A stretch of 46,779 nucleotides of DNA, taken from contig JAVBQJ010000140.1 of NCBI GenBank assembly GCA_031549115.1, positions 1-46,779 on the forward strand, in the 5' to 3' direction. This DNA is from JAVBQJ01 sp031549115. Lineage in GTDB: Bacteria; Verrucomicrobiota; Lentisphaeria; Victivallales; Victivallaceae. Positions 40,991 through 46,779 of this stretch are shown one piece after another; positions within the stretch are counted from its first letter, which is position 1, and each line of letters begins with the position of its first letter. The notes below the pieces were generated by a model. The model did not search any database. It saw only the letters and a list, made by a program, of their open reading frames with translations, and had not been told where the DNA came from. The position numbers were made by a program, and so were the translations under genes.

Positions 40991-43614
40991 TATTTTTTAT
41001 TTTCATATTTTTCCAGGATTTTTCCGTCGGCCCTGAAGCGGAGCACTGCGAAATCCGTGGTCACCGTCGCTCCGGTGCCGGGAATCGTTACCGGCGTCTC
41101 CGGCGGTGCCGCCAACGACACCAGCACATCATAACGGCCGTCCGCCAGCTCCACCTTGCATGCCACCTGATCCGGATCATCGCCCAGCGGAATCCGCCGC
41201 ACCGACCGCACCGCCGGCGCCGTGTCATACGGATGAATCAACGCGACGAAGGTCGCCTCGTCCCCCCGGTGCTCCAGCACCAGCCGCGGAAAGGTGAACT
41301 CCCCGCCCTCCGGCAGCGATACCCACCCATCCGCCAGCCAGCCGGTCACATCGTCGCTCAATTCGGTGTAGCGCACCCGCGCCGGAGATTCCGCCGAACG
41401 GCTCCGGTAATGGTCGGTCAAGGTGAACTCCGCCTGCCACGGTGCCGTCTCCGGCGTCCCGCGCCGCCAATTCGTCATTATGCTCTCCTCCAACTCCGGC
41501 ACATCTTCCGCCGCCTCGAAAACAATCCCTTCCGGCGCCAGCGCCGCAAGACCGGTATGGAACAATTTGGTCTGCCGTTCTCCCCCCTTCACCCGAAACA
41601 CATCCCAGACGTAAAAATCCTCCGCACCGATATCGACCAGCACCGCCAGCCGTTCGTAGCGTTCGGTCCCGGGATAAAAATCCTTCCCGTCGGCCCGGAT
41701 CGCCTGCACCGGGCCCCCGGTCAGCCACAAGGAAGGTGCCGCCACCTTGAACGTGTGTTCGGCATCGGCGTTGCGTTTGCCGTCGACCATCACCGTGTTG
41801 TGCGACGCGCTGCCGATGCACCAGCGCGCCTGCGGCGAGAACCAGCCGCCGAACTGGACCGCCGGATAACCGATTTCCGCCATCAGCTCGCTCTCCAGCC
41901 CGAACAGCCCCAGATTCATTCCGTCGGCATGCGAATGGCGGCCGCCGGTATGATGGTTGAGCCACAGCGCCCGCGCCCGCGAACCGCTCCCGGAGCGCAG
42001 AATCCCGATCCCCCAATCGGCTTTGTCGACGCTGCCGGCCCGGATTTCCGGTCCCAGCTGCGCCACCGCGGCGGCTACCGTCCGCTGGACTTCGGCGACG
42101 TCGCCGGAACTCAGGTCGTACGGCAGGCCATCGGTCTTGCCGCCGTTGGCTTCATGCAGGAGCTGCAGGTAGACCGGATCGCCGGTCTCGCGGTACAGAT
42201 TCCACACCAGCGAATAATTCGACGGCGGCAGCAACGCATTGTAATTGCTGCGTACCGGCCGCCCCTCCGGCGCAAAAACCAGCGCCGGATAATTCGGATA
42301 CGGTTTGGTGAAGTTGCCGGAGTCTCCGGTCTGCGGATAAAAACGGTTCAAACAACGCATGTCGAGATGGAAGCGGTAGGATTGGCGCAACCCCGGATGC
42401 CGCAGCAGCAGCTCCGGCAGCAGATTCGCGTCCAGCTGGCTGAAACAGGCGATCAACTCGCCCATGCTCTGCAGCGACACGGCGGCGTAGACGGTCATTC
42501 CATCCTCGCCGCTCAACCCGTCCACCGCGGTGTTGTCGCGGATGATGGCGTCCAGTCCGGTCATCAGCCGCTCCCGGTTGGCCGGATAATTCAGCACGGT
42601 ATCGATCACCGCCAGCGTCACGTCGGTACGCGGCTGGTTGGAGCGGATTTTTTCCGGCTTTGCGGCGGTGGCGCGCAGGATGCCGTCTTCGATATTGCGC
42701 CGAATGTCGGAAAAACTCTTTTTCGGATTGGCCAGGCGGTACGTTTCCGCCTGGCGCGACAGGAATGCCACCAGTTCGGAGTCCTCCTTGATTGCGTCGA
42801 AAATCAAATCGTAGGCCAAAGCCAGGCGCCGGGCGTCTTCACAGGCGTTGTGCCAGACGGTGACGAAGCCGGGCTGGTCTTTTTTCTCATAGGCATAAAG
42901 CTGGGTGGAGGCATCGAAGCGGGCATACACGTCCGCAACCCGGTCCAGCAGAATCGCGGCTTTGCGCGCATATTCCGGCTCCCCGGTGACCAGATAGGCA
43001 TTGGACAACGTTTCGATCCCGTGCATCACCCCCTCGTACCACTGCGCATAAACCAGATAGGTGCCGATGAAGTACCAGGTATTGCCGCCGTCATGGTATC
43101 CGGTGCCGTCGTCGATGCCGTAGCGGTGCAGCGGATCGGCCGGGTCGGGGTGTTCGGCGTTGAACAGGAGCGACCGGTCGGCCAGGGCCGGGTCGAATTC
43201 TCCGTGCTCATCCAGACCGGAACGGTAAAATGCGCCGAAGTCATTTTTCGGGAACAAGCCGCCGCAATGCGGGCAGCGGACTTTCCACGGCGCCGCAAAA
43301 AAAGCGGTTTTCCACGCATACATCGGGTTTTTCGCGTTGCAGTCGGGGCAGTAGCTGTCCGACCACACCATCCACGACCGGTCGATGGTCGGCGCAAACA
43401 TCACCCCCCACAGCGTTTCGTCGCTCATCGCCGCATACGGAGCGGCCATGCGGACGATCTCATCGGCGATATCGCGCGCCCATGGATGGGATTCGATATT
43501 TCGCCGCACGGTTTCCCGGGTTTCCGCCGTTTTGAACACGCTCTGTGTTTTTTCCGCCATTACCGGAATCCCTCCGAGGATCAGCAATCCCGCGATCCAG
43601 ATGTATTTGGTCAT
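40990..43614 (-). CDS. Heparinase II/III-like polysaccharide lyase
   Basis: 874 residues, exported (MTKYIWIAGLLILGGIPVMA). After the signal come two CxxC pairs (CPDC at 89-92, CPHC at 114-117) that suggest a zinc ribbon. A helical (alpha/alpha) toroid follows (GNTWYFIGTYLVYAQWYEGV, VTVWHNACEDARRLALAYDL). The heparinase II/III beta-domain begins near residue 550 with NHHTGGRHSHADGMNLGLF, whose His is expected in catalysis, then SASHNTVMVDGKRN. These lyases cut acidic polysaccharides such as glycosaminoglycans or alginate-like chains by beta-elimination. The ATG at 43614 overlaps the stop of the preceding gene (ATGA). The last residues KYENKK and the TAA come from the A/T-rich edge of the structured element. 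Confidence 0.85.
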   Translation of the reverse strand: MTKYIWIAGLLILGGIPVMAEKTQSVFKTAETRETVRRNIESHPWARDIADEIVRMAAPYAAMSDETLWGVMFAPTIDRSWMVWSDSYCPDCNAKNPMYAWKTAFFAAPWKVRCPHCGGLFPKNDFGAFYRSGLDEHGEFDPALADRSLLFNAEHPDPADPLHRYGIDDGTGYHDGGNTWYFIGTYLVYAQWYEGVMHGIETLSNAYLVTGEPEYARKAAILLDRVADVYARFDASTQLYAYEKKDQPGFVTVWHNACEDARRLALAYDLIFDAIKEDSELVAFLSRQAETYRLANPKKSFSDIRRNIEDGILRATAAKPEKIRSNQPRTDVTLAVIDTVLNYPANRERLMTGLDAIIRDNTAVDGLSGEDGMTVYAAVSLQSMGELIACFSQLDANLLPELLLRHPGLRQSYRFHLDMRCLNRFYPQTGDSGNFTKPYPNYPALVFAPEGRPVRSNYNALLPPSNYSLVWNLYRETGDPVYLQLLHEANGGKTDGLPYDLSSGDVAEVQRTVAAAVAQLGPEIRAGSVDKADWGIGILRSGSGSRARALWLNHHTGGRHSHADGMNLGLFGLESELMAEIGYPAVQFGGWFSPQARWCIGSASHNTVMVDGKRNADAEHTFKVAAPSLWLTGGPVQAIRADGKDFYPGTERYERLAVLVDIGAEDFYVWDVFRVKGGERQTKLFHTGLAALAPEGIVFEAAEDVPELEESIMTNWRRGTPETAPWQAEFTLTDHYRSRSAESPARVRYTELSDDVTGWLADGWVSLPEGGEFTFPRLVLEHRGDEATFVALIHPYDTAPAVRSVRRIPLGDDPDQVACKVELADGRYDVLVSLAAPPETPVTIPGTGATVTTDFAVLRFRADGKILEKYENKK

Positions 43615-44411
43615 ATGCATCCCATCGAATTCATGACGTCGGCAAGGTCGAACACGAAGCCGTAGCGCATCGCCACCCGCCACAAGGCCTGCTCCTGGTG
43701 TGCTCCGGTCGCACAGCTTTCTTTGTTCTCCACCGACGTCGTCGCCTCCCGGATCGCCGAACATACGTAATGCCGTCTCCACATCTCCGTCATTCCCCCC
43801 GGCGACAGGTCCAGACAGAAATTTAACGCAAATCCGATGTAAATCAAGTGGCATATCCCCAGTTTCCGGCATACCGCATCCACCTCGGCGCCGTCGAAGG
43901 CAATATAATCCGCCTCCGCCGCCTCCGCCCCCGCTCCGAAATCGGCGTTGAAAAAACCGGCGTCATCGCGGTTGTGCCTGCCGGGACAACCCAGGTCGGC
44001 CCGCAGCTCGTCCCATCTTTTCCGTATCTCCGGATGCGGCGCGCGATCCGGAATTTCCGGCGCATGCGTCAATTCCGGATCGCAGGCCAGCGTCCGGCGG
44101 TACTGCGCCGAATTCCGGTGCTTGTCGCTGCCCGCAGACACGTGGATCACCGGCACACCGGCCGCCCGTGCCGCTTGCAGCAGCGGCGGGAAGATTTCGC
44201 GCATGATCCGTTCGGCGCGGCCCAGGTATTCGACGAAGTTGCGATATTCCGGCGACCGAATCGCCAACGCGTGCATCGACACGATTGCGCAATGGCTCCA
44301 GTCCATCGGCAGCGGAACCTTGCGCCAGCCGCCGAAACCGGAAGCCGGATGTTCCGCGGTCAAGTCGGTATCGAAGTGTTGATACACTCCGGCCGGAATC
44401 ACCGTCTGCAT
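43611..44411 (-). CDS. Isochorismatase-like cysteine hydrolase with altered first catalytic position
   Basis: 266 residues with the isochorismatase fold. The nucleophile Cys is kept in HLIYIGFALNFCLDLS (usual V-x-G-x-x-T-x-x-C). The Asp normally found in the first strand (I-D-M-Q-x-x-F) is replaced: the strand reads HCAIVSMHALAI. The cis-peptide and C-terminal parts are also modified, and a long insert between (HRNSAQYRRTLACDPELTHA) is specific to this subgroup. Either the acid comes from another residue or the reaction differs. The ATG at 44411 is three bases after the pseudopilin stop, and its own stop overlaps the heparinase-like start. It acts in the cytoplasm, in module D. Confidence 0.7.
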   Translation of the reverse strand: MQTVIPAGVYQHFDTDLTAEHPASGFGGWRKVPLPMDWSHCAIVSMHALAIRSPEYRNFVEYLGRAERIMREIFPPLLQAARAAGVPVIHVSAGSDKHRNSAQYRRTLACDPELTHAPEIPDRAPHPEIRKRWDELRADLGCPGRHNRDDAGFFNADFGAGAEAAEADYIAFDGAEVDAVCRKLGICHLIYIGFALNFCLDLSPGGMTEMWRRHYVCSAIREATTSVENKESCATGAHQEQALWRVAMRYGFVFDLADVMNSMGCI

Positions 44412-44414
44412 GGG

Positions 44415-45137
44415 TTACAACTCCCCGTCGATGATTTCAATGCCGCCGGCCAGGGCGTTGTAACTGACACCATAGACATTCTGGGAGATCTTGCGCACAC
44501 TGCCGTCGGTGACCCCGACGGTGGTGCCGCCGGCCGCGTGGCCGGAATCCCACCAGGTCTTCGAGGCCGCGGCGGCGCAAAAGGTCAGCATCGCCGCCGG
44601 CTTGATGTTGTCTCCGGTACCGGTCACCCGGCTGGAGGCGTTGTTGAAACAACCGATCACGCCGTAGCCGCACATATTGCTGCTGTCGTCGCGCCAGTAA
44701 TTGTAATCGCTCCAGGTGTGGAAACCGTCCCAGCCGGCCGCGGTCGAATTGGCGCTCGGACACTTCATCACCTTCGGCCGGTTGTCGCCGTCGATATATG
44801 CCGACTGGACATTGGCGACATAGCCGCGGCACAGAAAACCGAGACCGGAACCGGAGGTTTTGCCGTCGATCATCCCGTGACCGGTATCCAGTGTCGACCC
44901 CGCGGTATTCTGTCCCACGGCATCGCCGAACTGCGTCCGCGCGATCGCCATCAGGTGCGAGTTGTTGTCGCCGATGTACATCACCGTGCCGGTGATGATC
45001 TGCTTCTGATTCGAAATGCAGGCCACCTCCTGCGCCTTGGCCCGGGCCTTGCTCAACGCCGGCAGCAGCATGCTGGCGAGGATGGCTATAATCGCGATCA
45101 CGACCAGGAGTTCTATCAAGGTAAAAACTCGTCTCAT
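44415..45137 (-). CDS. Orphan pseudopilin (module D)
   Basis: 240 residues beginning MRRVFTLIELLVVIAIIAIL. Phe1 and Glu5 are kept, with Val before the cleavage point instead of Gly. The tail motif is a variant: a His is followed by ten residues and DG (SGHAAGGTTVGVTDGSV), one longer than in the others. The middle is rich in Asn, Ser and Gly with two Cys (FLCRGY, MKCPSAN). AAGGAT precedes the ATG. It is the second gene of module D, after the aminotransferase, and is followed three bases later by the isochorismatase-like gene. Confidence 0.9.
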   Translation of the reverse strand: MRRVFTLIELLVVIAIIAILASMLLPALSKARAKAQEVACISNQKQIITGTVMYIGDNNSHLMAIARTQFGDAVGQNTAGSTLDTGHGMIDGKTSGSGLGFLCRGYVANVQSAYIDGDNRPKVMKCPSANSTAAGWDGFHTWSDYNYWRDDSSNMCGYGVIGCFNNASSRVTGTGDNIKPAAMLTFCAAAASKTWWDSGHAAGGTTVGVTDGSVRKISQNVYGVSYNALAGGIEIIDGEL

Positions 45138-45204
45138 TTTGCAAATCCTTATGGTTTGGGTTTAAAAATTCGATCGTTGCGTTATTTCAAAATCCCGGCA
45201 GGCC

Positions 45205-46491
45205 TCATAGAAGCTCGCGGAAATGTTCCGAAACCTTGCGTATCGCCGCCGCATAGTGGTCGATCGCAGCGCGATCCGGATGTTTGAACCACGGCATCGG
45301 AATCGCCAATTCATCGATCCGTTCGGTCACCGGCAGTGCGCCTGCGTCCTGCCGGACATCCCGCTGGCCATATGCCAGCGCCGTCGGCCGCCCCTGATGC
45401 AGCAGATCGGCCTCGAGGAAAAATGGATGCCGGTGCAATTGCGGTCCTCCCGGGTAAGCCGTGGCGATGCCTTCGGCCCGGAGCCCCTCGCAAAAGCGGG
45501 CACACGGCAGCTGATCCAGCTCCTCTTTCACATAGAGGCCCATCGGCAGATACCAGCCACCCATGGTCGAAGCGCTTCCCGGCGCCACCCGGTGAGCGCG
45601 GATCCCCGGCACGCCCTCCAGCCGATCCCAGAAATAATTCATCGCCTCCTGGATGTCGGCAATGCGTTTTTCAATATGCCGCAGCTGGACCCGCCCCATC
45701 GCCGAGCACATCTGGTTCATCCGGTTCTTGACCGCACCCAACGGAATTCCGGCATAATACAGCAGTGCGGAATCGCCGATTGAGGCAGTGCCGTAGCGCG
45801 TCGTCAGGGTCCGTTCGTAATGGCCGAAGCTGATCGCGCGTTCGTACAATTCCCGGTCGCCGGTCAACAGCATCCCGCCCTCGCCCACCGGAAAGGGCTT
45901 CGCGCTCATCAGACTCATCGCGGCGATGTCGCCCAATGTGCCGATCCGGCGTCCCCGGTACCACCCGCCATGCGCATGCGACGCATCTTCCAGCACCCTG
46001 ATCCGGTGCCGCCGGGCGATCGCCATGATCCGGTCCATATCCGCCGGGTAACCGTTGCTGTGCACCACCACGATCAGCCGCGTCGCCGGACCGATGCGGT
46101 GTTCGATGTCCTCCGGGTCGATATTCAGCGTCACCGGATCGATATCGGCGAAATTCACCGTCGCCCCAAGCGTCAGCGCGGCCGCCGAACTGGCCCAATA
46201 GGCCATTGCCGGAGCGATCACCTCATCGCCGGCGCCGACCCCGCATGCCCACATCGCCGCCCGCAGCGCACTGGTACCGTTGTTATGCGCCAGCGCGTAC
46301 CCGATTCCGTGCCAGGCGGCAAACTCACGCTCGAATTCCACTGTCACACCGGTCTGACTCATCACGCCGGCGCGCATCACTTCGACCACGGCGGCTTCGT
46401 CTTCGGCTGTCACGACCGGCCAATGGAACAACGCTTCCGGTACCTGCGCCGGAACCGCGGGCGTTCCGCCTGTCAACGCCAACACTCTCAT
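45205..46491 (-). CDS. DegT/DnrJ/EryC1/StrS-family PLP-dependent aminotransferase
   Basis: About 428 residues. These enzymes transfer an amino group to a keto sugar (or act as dehydratases) in amino-sugar and cell-surface glycan synthesis. The N-terminal pattern FHWPVVTAEDEAAVVEVMRAGVMSQ, the PLP pocket NNGTSALRAAMWACGVGAGDEVI, DIDPVTLNIDPEDIE, VVVHSNGYPADMD and EDASHAHGG are all characteristic. The Schiff-base Lys is in SLMSAKPFPVGEGGML. AAGGAG stands 10 bases before the ATG at 46491 and 7 before a GTG at 46494; either may be used. First gene of module D, behind a perfect promoter. Its presence beside a lyase suggests the locus handles an amino or modified sugar, or that it acts on a breakdown product. 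Confidence 0.9.
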   Translation of the reverse strand: MRVLALTGGTPAVPAQVPEALFHWPVVTAEDEAAVVEVMRAGVMSQTGVTVEFEREFAAWHGIGYALAHNNGTSALRAAMWACGVGAGDEVIAPAMAYWASSAAALTLGATVNFADIDPVTLNIDPEDIEHRIGPATRLIVVVHSNGYPADMDRIMAIARRHRIRVLEDASHAHGGWYRGRRIGTLGDIAAMSLMSAKPFPVGEGGMLLTGDRELYERAISFGHYERTLTTRYGTASIGDSALLYYAGIPLGAVKNRMNQMCSAMGRVQLRHIEKRIADIQEAMNYFWDRLEGVPGIRAHRVAPGSASTMGGWYLPMGLYVKEELDQLPCARFCEGLRAEGIATAYPGGPQLHRHPFFLEADLLHQGRPTALAYGQRDVRQDAGALPVTERIDELAIPMPWFKHPDRAAIDHYAAAIRKVSEHFRELL

Positions 46492-46598
46492 CACGGTTTT
46501 TCTCCTTGGTTCATCCCGGGTTTCATATCAGCACTTCACATGTAATGCATATCGTCAAAAAAATCTGCGACGCCGTTTTGCGGCTGTCGTCACTATCA

Positions 46599-46627
46599 AT
46601 TATAGAACATTTTTTAACACATGTCAA
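46599..46627 (-). promoter_or_regulatory. Perfect-consensus sigma70 promoter of module D
   Basis: On the minus strand TTGACA (46622-46627) and TATAAT (46599-46604) match fully with a 17-bp spacer. The leader to the aminotransferase start is about 100 nt. Confidence 0.87.
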
Positions 46628-46666
46628 GCCTTGAATGCAAAATAATTGAAATTTTCTTTCCCGCCA

Positions 46667-46695
46667 TTGCCAATCCGGCTTGGCGGCATTATATT
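46667..46695 (+). promoter_or_regulatory. Candidate divergent promoter at the right edge
   Basis: TTGCCA (46667-46672) and TATATT (46690-46695) are 17 bp apart; the spacer contains GCCAA/TTGGC arms that could be an operator. An AGGAG and an ATG follow. Confidence 0.5.
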
Positions 46696-46721
46696 GATGC
46701 GATAGCCACAGGAGATTGCCG

Positions 46722-46753
46722 ATGATGAAACCGCTGCCGCAAAGTGTTCAGGA
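46722..46753 (+). CDS. Start of a gene truncated by the contig end
   Basis: Only about ten codons are present: MMKPLPQSVQ. AGGAG lies seven bases before the ATG at 46722 (ten before a second ATG at 46725), behind a plausible promoter. By analogy with the other loci a divergent regulator is likely here, but ten residues cannot show it. The bases after 46753 are adapter, so any longer translation would be false. Confidence 0.5.
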
Positions 46754-46779
46754 AGATCGGAAGAGCGTCGGGTAGGGAA
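46754..46779 (+). other. Illumina adapter remnant at the contig end
   Basis: AGATCGGAAGAGCGTCG followed by GGTAGGGAA equals the start of the standard Illumina adapter (known continuation TGTAGGGAA) with one mismatch at 46771. These 26 bases are not genomic. Confidence 0.95.

Noticed and set aside
41233..43665. A long plus-strand open frame opposite the heparinase-like gene
   Set aside because: The minus-strand protein has signal peptide, CxxC pairs and a conserved lyase region; the plus frame has none.
46722..46779. A coding start reading MMKPLPQSVQEDRKSVG
   Set aside because: The residues after about the tenth codon are translated from adapter sequence.

Overview
The window looks like a contig from a gut-type member of the Lentisphaerota (Victivallis-like). 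This is inferred from family content, not from a marker gene search. Four orphan pseudopilins carry the F-T-L-I-E-L-L start and the H-X9-DG tail that are expanded in that phylum. Around them are DUF4838, CBM9-like, DUF6067-like, heparinase and GH63-like proteins, many LacI-type regulators, and GC-rich coding DNA separated by AT-rich promoters. The last 26 bases are an Illumina adapter remnant, so the right edge is an assembly end. The left edge breaks off inside a glycosyltransferase gene.

Layout. 1-1250: an interrupted GT39-type membrane glycosyltransferase (-). 1623-2657: a GntR/LacI hybrid regulator with a paralogue at 22981-24018. 2805-9257 (module A, +): LacI regulator, pseudopilin, GNAT, secreted DUF4838 protein, D-lyxose isomerase-like cupin and cytoplasmic sialidase-like protein, the last three start-coupled or nearly so. 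9230-12496 (-): recJ-comM. 12730-14544 (+): tRNA-Leu(CAG), tRNA-Gly(TCC), folD and a membrane protein. 14563-20996 (module B, -): LacI regulator, CBM9-like/TIM-barrel protein, pseudopilin, GH63-like glycosidase, SGNH hydrolase, behind a perfect sigma70 promoter and two palindromic operators. 21241-24018: GNAT, EamA transporter, second hybrid regulator. 24316-28917: small protein, rhaA with an unknown partner, secreted protein, YgiQ radical SAM protein. 29165-32125: autoregulated LacI regulator, Gfo/Idh/MocA oxidoreductase, NagB-like deaminase. 32185-39165 (module C): divergent LacI regulator, then pseudopilin, LamG-like protein and a 1,232-residue CBM9/DUF6067-type protein. 39206-46491 (module D, -): DegT aminotransferase, pseudopilin, isochorismatase-like protein, heparinase II/III-like lyase, and a degenerate plus an intact amidohydrolase.

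The recurring design is a carbohydrate locus containing a single orphan pseudopilin with secreted and cytoplasmic glycan-processing enzymes, usually next to a LacI regulator at a near-ideal sigma70 promoter. The most unusual signal is a structured non-coding element present twice (about 28894-29020 and 40745-40990). It lies directly at the 3' end of a gene in the same orientation. Its hairpin has unrelated stem sequences in the two copies, each still base-paired, around an almost identical 13-nt loop.
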